Below are positions 9,049 through 17,212 of a stretch of DNA of 64,000 nt, piece after piece (the stretch's first letter is position 1; the number at the start of each line of letters is the position of its first letter). The DNA lies in the IMG/VR virus record IMGVR_UViG_3300009151_000001, positions 60,636 to 124,635 of that record; one strand, written 5' to 3'. This stretch comes from a virus. Position numbers and translations under genes: made by a program. Below the pieces are notes generated by a model. It saw only the letters and a list, made by a program, of their open reading frames with translations. It was not told where the DNA came from and ran no database searches.

Positions 9049-9660
9049 TTACTTCTGATTTTTGATTAAATCGTTTAACCAATGTTTGTTTGATACTGGA
9101 TTACCCGTGTGTATCGCATAATAATCTCTTATTGTCATATCTGAATAAGGAGCATCATCTACAGATGTAGAAGATATAGATATAGGAGCTTTGAAGAAAG
9201 TAACCGCGGGATTTTTAGTTTCTTGTTTACTGTTTTTCAAAACACTATCACTACTTATCGCTGCAGACGATTTAGATATAGCAACTGATGTTGGGTTAAC
9301 AATTCTTAATTCTTCTAATGGAACATAATACGAACCTCTTTCATTAAGTTCATACTCATCTTCAAAATGTGGATTATAAGGAACTCTATATACAGTTCTT
9401 TCGTTTGTAATAGGTTTATAATCTCTACCAATTACTTCAATATACAATCCTGATGGTCTTCTAAACTCACTTGGGAAGATTCCCACTACTGTTTTGTTTA
9501 GATATTTACCAGTGCTTGAATAAAAAGCCATCTTCATCTGAAAATCACCTGGAGTAATACCAAGATCTTTAATAAGATCAGCATGATACTCTCTAATAGT
9601 TTTTAACTGATGAACTTTGTAATCCGCCTCTGTAGCGAAACCTTCAAAAATACCTGACAT
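9049..9660 (-). CDS. Conserved hypothetical protein, 203 aa
   Basis: No known domain. A beta-rich N-terminal half (residues 40-125) is joined by a Ser/Ala-rich linker to a C-terminal motif DMTIRDYYAIHTGNPVSNKH ending LNDLI. This C-terminal motif recurs, to my memory, in replication-region proteins of crAss-like and related Bacteroides phages and may be a docking segment. It lies between DnaB and the Sak4-like ATPase, hinting at a helicase or recombinase accessory role. Confidence 0.65.
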   Translation of the reverse strand: MSGIFEGFATEADYKVHQLKTIREYHADLIKDLGITPGDFQMKMAFYSSTGKYLNKTVVGIFPSEFRRPSGLYIEVIGRDYKPITNERTVYRVPYNPHFEDEYELNERGSYYVPLEELRIVNPTSVAISKSSAAISSDSVLKNSKQETKNPAVTFFKAPISISSTSVDDAPYSDMTIRDYYAIHTGNPVSNKHWLNDLIKNQK

Positions 9661-9685
9661 GTGTAATGTGTTAATGTGAAAAATG

Positions 9686-11017
9686 TTAAGTGGTGCGCCA
9701 TTTTACAGCTTTAGCTCCTCCACTATTAGGAGCTGAGCTTACTACTGGAGGAGCGACTTCTATCATTCTACCACGATTGAACTCTGCTTTCATAAAAACA
9801 AGATTACTGTTGTTAGGACTGTTTCTTGATTTAATAATATGCATTGCGATATCATCACTTGTCATAATATAACCATTAGGACCATACACTGGTACATCAG
9901 CTATAAAAGGACGGTTCATAACACTCACCATATCTGAACATTGCATAAGAGCGTCCATTTTATTATCTTAAAGGCTCTTTATCCTTTAATTCTTATAGTT
10001 ACTCTTCCTATAAGATTAGACTATATCTTAGGTTGTTACATCAACCCCGGGATTTCGTGGATATTTTATCCGTTCTGGATTACTTTATCTAGTCGTTGCT
10101 CCTTTTCTATATTCCTATAGAAAGTGGATCAGGATTTGGATTTTCACCATTCCCTGAATTAACCCCGTTTTTTATAATTTGGTTACACTTTAAAACTATA
10201 TTAGTAAAAAGTGTGTCTATATTAATATAGACGTTATGTAAAAACCAAACTAATGGTGGCAATTGCTCTGTTCACCACCAAATATATCAGAACTAGTTGG
10301 ATAATTAGCTATGTTACCTGGTAATTTTCTTACCGCGTCATCAATACCTCTGTTAAGTTGACTTAACATGATAATAATAACTGGTAAATCTCTTTTAACA
10401 TTCATCAAAGTTTCAGCCGTGTTGTAAAGAGTAGAAATCTTCTCCTTTTCTGTTATGGACTGTTTAATTAACCAACTATGATCTATAGTGACAATAAGAG
10501 GTTTACCACCCATCAGATTATAATAATGATGGATAGCCTTCTCAATATCCTTATGACCCATTGATTGACTAATTAAATAACGCATAATACCTAGCTTTTC
10601 TAAAGCTATAGTATCATGTAAATGTTGGATCATTTGTTTATGAGCAAAGTCTTCTAGTTCTCTATACGCACTAAGAACAGTGTTGTAATCTAGAGCTGTC
10701 TCTGCAGCGAAAGCTCTTGAAGCATACTGTTTAGTACCCATTTCAAACTGAAACTCTAAAATACTAAAATCCATTTTAGGATTTAACATTCTAGACTCTC
10801 TTAGAATTTGACTTACAATCATAGTTTTACCAGATCCGGGTCTAGCACCTATAGTCCATAGGGAGCCCCACTCTAAACCATTTACTCCGGAACTATTAAT
10901 TCCGTTCCATGGTGTCAAAAAAGAAACGTTTTTACCTTTCTTTCTATCTTCTACATAAATCAGACCTTCCCTAAGAATTTCCGAATACCTTTTTCCGCCA
11001 AATATTTCATTATCCAT
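9686..11017 (-). CDS. DnaB-type replicative helicase, split by a group I intron
   Basis: Exon 1 (11017-10274) has Walker A ARPGSGKT, the helicase motif LEFQFEMG and Walker B PLIVTIDHS, then IIMLSQLNRGID and a segment ending SSDIFGG. Exon 2 (9955-9686) resumes DALMQCSDMVSVMNRP and ends with the NSNLVFMKAEFNRGRM strand. Splicing gives 337 aa, normal for RecA-core-only DnaB helicases of crAss-like phages, which lack the N-terminal primase-binding domain. It drives the fork with the primase at 6271-7281. A consensus promoter lies 20 bp upstream. Confidence 0.87.
9956..10273 (-). other. Group I self-splicing intron (ORF-less) in the DnaB gene
   Basis: 318 nt. Minus-strand core pieces: GGAGCAACGACTAGAT (P6-P7) and AAGATATAGTCTAATC (3' P7). 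The exon before it ends in T (GGT) and the intron ends in G, after which GAC GCT CTT restores the helicase frame. It interrupts the conserved FGG-DALMQ segment, the nucleotide-binding core favoured by homing introns. No ORF inside. Confidence 0.83.
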
Positions 11018-11037
11018 ACACGGTATTAGGGGGTTTG

Positions 11038-11068
11038 CAAATATAAACTATTCATTTTAACCAACAAA
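11038..11068 (-). promoter_or_regulatory. Bacteroidetes-type promoter (TTTG-N19-TATATTTG)
   Basis: Read on the minus strand: TTTG at 11068-11065, 19 nt, TATATTTG at 11045-11038, an exact fit to the Bacteroidetes consensus, 20 bp before the DnaB start codon. Confidence 0.8.
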
Positions 11069-11071
11069 TAA

Positions 11072-11650
11072 TTATATAGCTCTTGTTAAAATAGATGGAT
11101 CATCTTTAATCATTTGACAATAATCAGCCAACTTAGATGACATTGTTTTATGAATATCCATTTTTTTTATAAAATAGCTACTACTCATTGTAAATTGAAA
11201 GTTTACAAGTCTTTTTTGTATAATATAATATTGTGTTGCATCTAAAACAAGATCCCAATTGAACTCTTGATACGTTTTAAAAAACCATATAAATTTATCT
11301 TTAAGTTCTTGAGTATTTTGTCTAGCTAACTCTCCAGAAGGAAACTTTCCATCTGGAAAGATCTCTCTATATTCATTTATTTTAATAATAAAATCTTCTC
11401 CAAGTACAGATGTTGTAACAACTTTTTTAGTTTTAACTAAATAAGTTTCAAACTCATCTAACATAGTCATAGCTGTATGACTTAACACACCACTTTCATC
11501 TATATAACCTTTACTTTTTGCTATTTTGTATTCTTCGGTTACGTCTATTATCTGCGAAGGTTTTATCTTGTATCTGCAACAATCTAAGAAGTACAGTTGG
11601 TTCGGGCTCAACTGATATCTGATCAAACTTGTCCATATCTGATGACTCAT
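11072..11650 (-). CDS. Conserved hypothetical replication-region protein, 192 aa
   Basis: No named domain. The segment LSPNQLYFLDCCRYKIKPS near residue 14 looks like a conserved helix found in crAss-like phage proteins at this locus. All-helical, with two predicted helical halves. Its first 140 bp overlap the end of the upstream DnaA-domain gene in another frame; the conserved segment lies in that overlap, so the long overlap appears real. Position before DnaB suggests a helicase loader or initiator partner, but this is inference. Confidence 0.65.
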   Translation of the reverse strand: MSHQIWTSLIRYQLSPNQLYFLDCCRYKIKPSQIIDVTEEYKIAKSKGYIDESGVLSHTAMTMLDEFETYLVKTKKVVTTSVLGEDFIIKINEYREIFPDGKFPSGELARQNTQELKDKFIWFFKTYQEFNWDLVLDATQYYIIQKRLVNFQFTMSSSYFIKKMDIHKTMSSKLADYCQMIKDDPSILTRAI

Positions 11651-12089
11651 ATTTTTTTAATTTTAATCTATATATAGTGTTTATTTTATCAAATAAAAGT
11701 TTAAAATCTGGATCGGTTTCTATAAAATCATTAAAACTTTGTAAAGCGTGTACTACAGATGTATGATCTCTATTTAAAAATACAGCTATCTCTTTAAGAG
11801 TATATTTCATAGTTCTAGCTAAGAAACAAAAAATAACTCGTAACTCTACTAGTTTTCTTATTTTAGATTTATTACTTAAAGTAACTTTTACTCGAGGAAT
11901 TTTAGGAAGAAAATCTTTAAATATATCACTTAATTCTTCTAAAGATATAACTATATTTTTATGATATACATCTAAAGTATATTTACTAAATATAACGGGA
12001 TAATATCCCATTTTTTCATAAAAATCATCTTTAAATTTTTCTATAAGTTTTGTCTCAAGTTTACATTCATAATCATCTATAACGTGCAT
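11511..12089 (-). CDS. DnaA domain IV-like DNA-binding protein
   Basis: 192 aa. Residues about 85-140 match the DnaA C-terminal HTH: RVIFCFLARTMKYTLKEIA, then NRDHTSVVHALQSF with the DnaA signature D-H-T-(S/T)-V-x-H-A. In DnaA this domain reads DnaA boxes; here no AAA+ domain is attached. It is the first gene of the leftward replication cluster, opposite the divergent plus-strand genes, so it may be an origin-binding initiator or a regulator mimicking DnaA. Confidence 0.85.
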   Translation of the reverse strand: MHVIDDYECKLETKLIEKFKDDFYEKMGYYPVIFSKYTLDVYHKNIVISLEELSDIFKDFLPKIPRVKVTLSNKSKIRKLVELRVIFCFLARTMKYTLKEIAVFLNRDHTSVVHALQSFNDFIETDPDFKLLFDKINTIYRLKLKKYESSDMDKFDQISVEPEPTVLLRLLQIQDKTFADNRRNRRIQNSKK

Positions 12090-12172
12090 AGGCTAAATAT
12101 TTATTTTTTTAAATGTTTTTAACAAAAAAGATGTATATTATATTGTACATTAAATACAAAACTTTATATACT
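12090..12172. promoter_or_regulatory. Divergent AT-rich intergenic region
   Basis: Separates the leftward replication genes from the rightward tail/lysis genes and must hold promoters in both directions. It is almost pure A/T; no exact TTTG-N19-TAnnTTTG match was found. The region could also hold sites for the DnaA-like protein. Confidence 0.4.
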
Positions 12173-12760
12173 ATGAGTCAATTATTCTATGCCCAAAAAG
12201 ATAATCTTGGTTTTCCTATTCCAGGTACCATGATGTCAACTTCTTTAGCATCTATTCCTAAGAATACATATGCTATAACTACTTCACCAGCTATATATCA
12301 AAGAGAATTAATTCACGAAGGTGGATTAAGATATTTTGTTCGTAAAAAAACTAATGGTAATATTATAGCAAACAGTTTGTTTATTAATACAAAACAACCA
12401 TCGGGTTTTGTTTATGAACTAAAAACTTTTAAAAATATACCTACTACTATACAAGGGTTTGACTATGTTGTTGGTAGCGGTCCTAGTGTTGTTGTTACAC
12501 AACCTATTGCATTATATAATATAGTTTCAGGTCAAACTGTTACAATATCACATTCTTCAACTAATTTTCAGATATCTTTAGATGGTAGTACATATACAAC
12601 ATCTAGTGTAACAGCTACAACAGATGGATCTAATCCTTACAATATCACTTTGTATATTAGGCTTAAGTCTGGTTTATCTGCAGCTACTTATACAGAAACT
12701 GTTACAATTAGTGTATCAGGTGTTTCAACTACATTTACAGTGAGTGGTATAGTTTCTTAA
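12173..12760 (+). CDS. Tail/fibre-like structural protein with Ig-like C-terminal domain
   Basis: Start taken at MSQLFYAQKDNLGFPIPGTM; the 20 upstream in-frame residues lie in AT-rich promoter sequence. Residues 1-95 form an N-terminal domain of phage structural type. Residues 100-195 are Ser/Thr/Val-rich beta strands (SGQTVTISHSS, SLDGSTYTTSS, SGVSTTFTVSG) typical of BACON/Ig-like domains in crAss-phage virion proteins that bind glycans. First gene of a rightward operon ending in lysis genes. Confidence 0.7.
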   Translation: MSQLFYAQKDNLGFPIPGTMMSTSLASIPKNTYAITTSPAIYQRELIHEGGLRYFVRKKTNGNIIANSLFINTKQPSGFVYELKTFKNIPTTIQGFDYVVGSGPSVVVTQPIALYNIVSGQTVTISHSSTNFQISLDGSTYTTSSVTATTDGSNPYNITLYIRLKSGLSAATYTETVTISVSGVSTTFTVSGIVS

Positions 12761-12778
12761 CTTTTAATATATTCTACG

Positions 12779-13141
12779 ATGCCCGCATCAACACCTTTAG
12801 CTGATAAAGTAAAAATATGGCTTTTCCCATCTCTAATGGGAATACTTGGTATGTTAATTTGGAATGATCTCCAAACAATTAAGACAAATCTAGCTAATGC
12901 ATTGATACAAACAACTACGGATAAAGCAAATATAGAGAATCTTAATAATCGAGTAAACAGATTGGAAAATTTTGTTTATAAAACATCACCTGTTCAAAAT
13001 ATTATTAGTGATTCTAATAAACAAAAACAAACCTCCGTACCAACATCTAATGATACACTACCTACTTTTCAAAAAATAGTAGCTATAAAACCCGATGAAA
13101 GGGATATAATAGCTAAAGTAATTCCTAAAAAAACTTTATAA
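12779..13141 (+). CDS. Small membrane protein with coiled coil, 120 aa
   Basis: One hydrophobic segment (WLFPSLMGILGMLIWNDL, residues 14-31), then a coiled coil (residues 32-65), then a Pro/Lys-rich tail. The layout resembles phage holin or spanin-like proteins and the gene is upstream of the lysis cassette. No sequence family recognised. Confidence 0.6.
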   Translation: MPASTPLADKVKIWLFPSLMGILGMLIWNDLQTIKTNLANALIQTTTDKANIENLNNRVNRLENFVYKTSPVQNIISDSNKQKQTSVPTSNDTLPTFQKIVAIKPDERDIIAKVIPKKTL

Positions 13142-13143
13142 CT

Positions 13144-13677
13144 ATGACCAGAGGATTATTTGAGTCAATTGATTGGCTTACAAAAAAAGTTAATATTTTT
13201 TTAGCATTAGTTCCATTTCCATCTTTCGGATCTTTTGAAGATTCTACTACACAATCAAATGCTGGTGTTACTTCTGTAAATATAGTTACATTTAGTGGTA
13301 CATCACAATCTAATGGTGTATATATTGTATCAAGTTCAAAAATAACTTACGCTAATTCTGGAAACTATCTTATTAATTTTCTTGGACAGTTTTTCTTTAG
13401 CGGTGGTGCATCAAACTATAACATTACTGTTTGGTTAAGAAAAAATGGAGTAGATTTATTAGACTCTTCTTATACATTTACTACTACAAGTGCTCAAGGT
13501 GCTCAAACATTAGCTAATTTAGAAGATATTATTACAGTAAAAGCTGGTGATTATATCGAAGTGTGTTGGTGGGCCGGTGCTTCAGGTATAACACTTAGTC
13601 CAACTACTGTTGGATCAAATCCAACAAGACCAGCATCACCAAGTGCTAATATAAATACTTGGAAACTAGGAAACTAA
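13144..13677 (+). CDS. C1q/TNF-like jelly-roll virion protein, 177 aa
   Basis: From residue 28 on it has the alternating beta pattern of a C1q-like jelly roll, with NIVTFSGTSQSNGVYIVS, a YLINFLGQFFFSG strand and VKAGDYIEVCWWAG near the end, ending NTWKLGN. Such trimeric domains form phage tail fibre tips or head decorations. Starts 2 bp after the previous stop. Confidence 0.6.
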   Translation: MTRGLFESIDWLTKKVNIFLALVPFPSFGSFEDSTTQSNAGVTSVNIVTFSGTSQSNGVYIVSSSKITYANSGNYLINFLGQFFFSGGASNYNITVWLRKNGVDLLDSSYTFTTTSAQGAQTLANLEDIITVKAGDYIEVCWWAGASGITLSPTTVGSNPTRPASPSANINTWKLGN

Positions 13678-13692
13678 CTAAAAAATAAATAT

Positions 13693-13893
13693 ATGAAATT
13701 CGGAACAGATCAATACTATCAACCAACACCAAAGAAAATAGTTAAAGCTGCTAACTCCATTATTACAGCTTGTACATTCGCTGGATCAGCTGCTTCATTA
13801 AACAATCAACCTATCATAGGAACAATCATATTTGTACTAGGATATCTAGCTAAGATTGTTTCTGAATACTTTGGAGAAACACCAAGTGCATAG
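13693..13893 (+). CDS. Small hydrophobic protein, holin candidate, 66 aa
   Basis: Two hydrophobic stretches: IITACTFAGSAASL and IIGTIIFVLGYLAKIV, with a charged N terminus, the size and layout of a small class II holin. It lies in the lysis cassette upstream of the endolysin. Holin role is inferred from context. Confidence 0.6.
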   Translation: MKFGTDQYYQPTPKKIVKAANSIITACTFAGSAASLNNQPIIGTIIFVLGYLAKIVSEYFGETPSA

Positions 13894-13896
13894 TTT

Positions 13897-14511
13897 ATGA
13901 ATAAAAATACTCTCCCATACATAGTGATAGTGATATTACTATGTATTTTGCTTTTACAAAGATATGGCTGTGGTAAATCAAATGTAAAAATTATTGATAC
14001 CATCAGCATAAAACATGATACCTTTTATGTACCTATTCATGATACAACAAAAGGTAAAACTGTAACACTTCCTGGTAGAGTGGATACTATGTGGAAACAC
14101 GATTCATTCTATAAACCTAGTAGTAATTGTGATACATTGTTACAACAATACACCAATCTTGGAAACAGCTACTTCAGTGTAAATGTTTCTAAAACTAAGT
14201 TTCCTATAAAAAACTATGGATATGTTACAGTATATGACAGTGTGTCACGTAACCGTGTTATATCAGCTTTTGCTATAGATAGTCTTAAGCTTCCTGTTAT
14301 TCATGATATCTACACGGTAGTAGAACCACCTAAGAGACAACTCTATATAGGTGGTCAATTATTCACTAATAGCTCAGATCCTGTTAGTGCTATTCAAATC
14401 GGTATTATCTATAAAGATAAGAAAGATAGAATATTCACTATTAGTACAATATACGATGGTACATTCTCTTATGGAGCTGGTTGTTACTGGAAAATAAAAC
14501 TTAAAAAATGA
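13897..14511 (+). CDS. Membrane-anchored protein, 204 aa
   Basis: N-terminal membrane anchor (LPYIVIVILLCILLLQRYG, residues 6-24) followed by a periplasmic-looking beta-rich domain with repeated short DT segments. Three bases after the holin candidate and overlapping the next gene by 4 bp. Comparable proteins sit in crAss-like lysis cassettes; a spanin-like role is possible but not shown. Confidence 0.6.
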   Translation: MNKNTLPYIVIVILLCILLLQRYGCGKSNVKIIDTISIKHDTFYVPIHDTTKGKTVTLPGRVDTMWKHDSFYKPSSNCDTLLQQYTNLGNSYFSVNVSKTKFPIKNYGYVTVYDSVSRNRVISAFAIDSLKLPVIHDIYTVVEPPKRQLYIGGQLFTNSSDPVSAIQIGIIYKDKKDRIFTISTIYDGTFSYGAGCYWKIKLKK

Positions 14512-14924
14512 ACTGGAAAAACTTTGGAATAACGTTAGCTGACAACGTAGCTTCTTTTGTAGGAAGCTGGAAGTTTATCATTTGGCAAACTGTTATCCTA
14601 GTTATATGGGGTGCTGCTAATGTATTAAACATCACTCACTTCGATCCTTATCCTTTTATTTTAATGAATCTTCTTCTTTCTTCTCAAGCTGCTTACGCTA
14701 CACCAATGATTCTTATGTCTTCTAATAGACAAGCTGTTAAAGATCGAGAGGAACTTCTTAAAGATCTAAGAGTAGATCAAGAATCTAATGAGATGTTAAA
14801 GAGTATACTTACACTACTTAAGAAAGTAGAAGAAGATATTGCTTTAGATAAACAAGCTATAAAACAACACGCTGAAATATTATCAGAGATTAAGAAAATT
14901 AAAAAAACTAAGAACAATGGCTAA
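14508..14924 (+). CDS. DUF1003-like inner-membrane protein
   Basis: 138 aa with two membrane segments (KFIIWQTVILVIWGAANVL and PFILMNLLLSSQAAYATPMI) followed by SSNRQAVKDREELLKDL, the pattern of DUF1003 proteins (FDPYPFILxNLxLS...P.I.M...RQ..rDR). The C-terminal 50 residues form a coiled coil. It overlaps both neighbours by 4-8 bp in the lysis operon, which suggests a role as holin or holin regulator. Confidence 0.72.
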   Translation: MNWKNFGITLADNVASFVGSWKFIIWQTVILVIWGAANVLNITHFDPYPFILMNLLLSSQAAYATPMILMSSNRQAVKDREELLKDLRVDQESNEMLKSILTLLKKVEEDIALDKQAIKQHAEILSEIKKIKKTKNNG

Positions 14925-15453
14925 GTTTGATCTTTACTTTCCTAAAGAAATTAAGTTTGAAGGAAGTGAATATGAAAATGTTCCAGGTGATAATGGTGGT
15001 TGTACTCGTTGGGGTCTAACGCTAGATGATCTAAAAGAATACAAATTAGACACTGATCACAATGGAATATTTGATTGTAATGATGTAAAAAATCTTACAA
15101 GAGAACAAGCTTACAAAGTACTTAAAAAACTATATTGGGATTATTTTAAAGCTGATGATATTCCTCATCAAGCTTTAGCTGAGTTTATTGTAGACGCAGG
15201 ATTAAATCAAGGACGTGTTCTTATAGTTAAGTACTTACAAAATTTATTAGGTGTAACAGTAGATGGACATTTTGGTCCTATATCATTTAAAATTCTATTA
15301 GATAGGATTAAGATTGATAGTGGTAAAGGATTGTTTAATGAACTGTATCAAAAAAGATTTGATAGATATAAAGCTATTGTAGTTAATAATCCATCACAGA
15401 ACAAATTTTTTAAAGGCTGGATAAATAGATTAAATGGAATTAAATACTCTTAA
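14917..15453 (+). CDS. Endolysin, GH108-like N-acetylmuramidase
   Basis: 178 aa. The N-terminal FEGSEYENVPGDNGGCTRWG matches the GH108 signature (E-G-x-Y-x-N-x-P-x-D-x-G-G-x-T-x-x-G-I); E15 would be the catalytic acid. The C-terminal part NQGRVLIVKYLQNLLGVTVDGHFGP is a peptidoglycan-binding (PG_binding_3-like) segment. It hydrolyses the glycan backbone at lysis. No signal peptide, so it needs the upstream holin-type proteins for export. Confidence 0.85.
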   Translation: MAKFDLYFPKEIKFEGSEYENVPGDNGGCTRWGLTLDDLKEYKLDTDHNGIFDCNDVKNLTREQAYKVLKKLYWDYFKADDIPHQALAEFIVDAGLNQGRVLIVKYLQNLLGVTVDGHFGPISFKILLDRIKIDSGKGLFNELYQKRFDRYKAIVVNNPSQNKFFKGWINRLNGIKYS

Positions 15454-15455
15454 AT

Positions 15456-15575
15456 ATGGCTAAAACAACAACTGGTGCTAATAAAATTACTTTTGGAGCG
15501 CGTAAAAGTGGTAAATCCAAAAAGTCTTCAGGACCAAAAGACAAAAAAGTGTCTAAATATGTAGGACAAGGATAA
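15456..15575 (+). CDS. Small basic protein, 39 aa
   Basis: ATG GCT AAA start two bases after the endolysin stop. Lys/Gly/Ser-rich with a C-terminal KYVGQG. Small basic proteins ending in a K-Y-x-G-Q-G segment occur in crAss-like genomes to my recollection. Last gene of the operon; function unknown. Confidence 0.65.
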   Translation: MAKTTTGANKITFGARKSGKSKKSSGPKDKKVSKYVGQG

Positions 15576-15580
15576 TAAGA

Positions 15581-15609
15581 AAAGGAGCTAAGTTAATAGC
15601 TCCTTTTTT
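15581..15609 (+). terminator. Rho-independent terminator between convergent genes
   Basis: Perfect 10-bp stem AAAGGAGCTA / TAGCTCCTTT with a 6-nt loop and a plus-strand T-run. It ends the tail/lysis operon; its inverted form may also stop leftward transcripts. Confidence 0.85.
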
Positions 15610-15610
15610 G

Positions 15611-17152
15611 TTATCTTATAACTCCACCTTTACTATTAATATTATAAATCTTTTTACCATCAAACATAACAGCTTGATTTTTTTGTACATATTTTTCTAT
15701 AATATCACTCTTAAAGTTATTAAATCTACAACCTTCAACACCTACAAAGAAAGCTTTTTCTGAATAATAACTACAATTATCTTCAGCATCTGTTATGATG
15801 ATAGCATTATCATCATTAGACATAATGTGAGCTAACACTTTGTTAATATTTGTACCACCATGTAGTCCTATAGACGCAATACTAAAAACATTTGGATTTA
15901 TTTTTTTTACACTGTCATTAAAAACATATATATCTTTTAATAAATCCATTTGTTGTAATTTGAAAGCAAAAGCTTTACAAAAATCCAACTTGTCAATATT
16001 ATTACCATTGACATCAGTAACACCACAAGTACCAGACATAGATCCAGAAATATCAATATAAATACTAATTTTCCCTATTTTGTTAACCTCTTTGATCTGA
16101 ACATCTTCGATCATAAACTTTCTTAACATAGGATGTAAAAGCATATAATCTTCTATACCAGCTACATTATCAGTGTTGAATATATCTTCATACTTAACCT
16201 CATCTCTAGATGAAAAATAATTTTTAGATCTATCCATGAGTTTTTTAATAGCTTCTTTAAGACTACCCATAGAAAGTCCTATTTTAGCTAAATGTTCTCC
16301 TACTTTTTTTAATTCTCCTAGATCAAGTTTTGCGGCTCCTGATGCTTTGTCAGAATTATTATATAAATCTTCTTGAGTTGGTTCATCCATGATTTCATCT
16401 AAAGACTTACAAAGATTTTGAGCGTCTTGTATAGCTTTATCCATCTGGTCTTTAGATTGTTTATCATCAAACATTTTTTTCATCAGATTTTCCATACCGT
16501 CATTATCTCCACTTCCTTTAAATGAATCCATCATTTTATCATGTTCATTTGGATCAGTATATTCTAATAAAGTCATTCTAGATATGAAATATTGTAAAAC
16601 ATTTCTTGTGAAAATAGAACTTTTCAGATTACTTGTTTCAGACATGATTTTACCAACTGGATTATTGGCTTTTTCTATAAATTTATACTGACTATAATTC
16701 TTATCAGTACGTTCTTCAAAATTTATACTACTTATTTTGTGGTAATACATTTTAAAGATGTCGTTTTTAAGATGTTTCGGAAACTTTCTATAGTTTTCTT
16801 TCATCTTTTTACTAAATGCGTCAAAGTCAGGTTTAGAATCATTACCTGATAAAGCTTTGTAAGACGATGATTTTTGTATACTTTCAAACACGTCTTTCAT
16901 ACTTTTTGGATCATCTAAAAATTTAGAACAGATATTATCTAATCTGTCTTCATCTATATAATGCATATATGGTTTAATAAGATCGTTCTTTTTATAAAAA
17001 CTTACTTTATCAAATAAACCACCTCCAGTCTTGTAGTGAGAAGTTATCTCACCTTTCTTTACTTTTTCTAAAATTGTATAAGGGTTTTTTAAATCCTTTA
17101 CATTATTAGTTGTTATTCTTTCTCCTGTTGAGAGACTTCTTAAATTAGCCAT
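15611..17152 (-). CDS. VWA-domain protein, partner of the MoxR ATPase
   Basis: 513 aa. The C-terminal von Willebrand A domain has a complete MIDAS: DISGS (D367, S369, S371), HGGTN (T434) and IIITDAED (D455). The N-terminal 350 residues are helical and charged, as in CobT/CoxE/CbbO-type proteins. In cellular MoxR-VWA pairs the VWA protein binds a target and the hexameric ATPase remodels it. Here the gene lies 60 bp downstream of the ATPase gene, on the same strand, but with a terminator between. Target unknown. Confidence 0.82.
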   Translation of the reverse strand: MANLRSLSTGERITTNNVKDLKNPYTILEKVKKGEITSHYKTGGGLFDKVSFYKKNDLIKPYMHYIDEDRLDNICSKFLDDPKSMKDVFESIQKSSSYKALSGNDSKPDFDAFSKKMKENYRKFPKHLKNDIFKMYYHKISSINFEERTDKNYSQYKFIEKANNPVGKIMSETSNLKSSIFTRNVLQYFISRMTLLEYTDPNEHDKMMDSFKGSGDNDGMENLMKKMFDDKQSKDQMDKAIQDAQNLCKSLDEIMDEPTQEDLYNNSDKASGAAKLDLGELKKVGEHLAKIGLSMGSLKEAIKKLMDRSKNYFSSRDEVKYEDIFNTDNVAGIEDYMLLHPMLRKFMIEDVQIKEVNKIGKISIYIDISGSMSGTCGVTDVNGNNIDKLDFCKAFAFKLQQMDLLKDIYVFNDSVKKINPNVFSIASIGLHGGTNINKVLAHIMSNDDNAIIITDAEDNCSYYSEKAFFVGVEGCRFNNFKSDIIEKYVQKNQAVMFDGKKIYNINSKGGVIR

Positions 17153-17172
17153 ATGTAAATTTGAAATAAAAT

Positions 17173-17199
17173 AAAAAGAGAGGGATTTTTCCCTCTCTT
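17173..17199 (-). terminator. Rho-independent terminator
   Basis: Ten-bp stem AAGAGAGGGA / TCCCTCTCTT with a TTTT loop, followed by a minus-strand T-run, between the MoxR ATPase and the VWA gene. Confidence 0.85.
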
Positions 17200-17212
17200 A
17201 ATTATCGTTATG

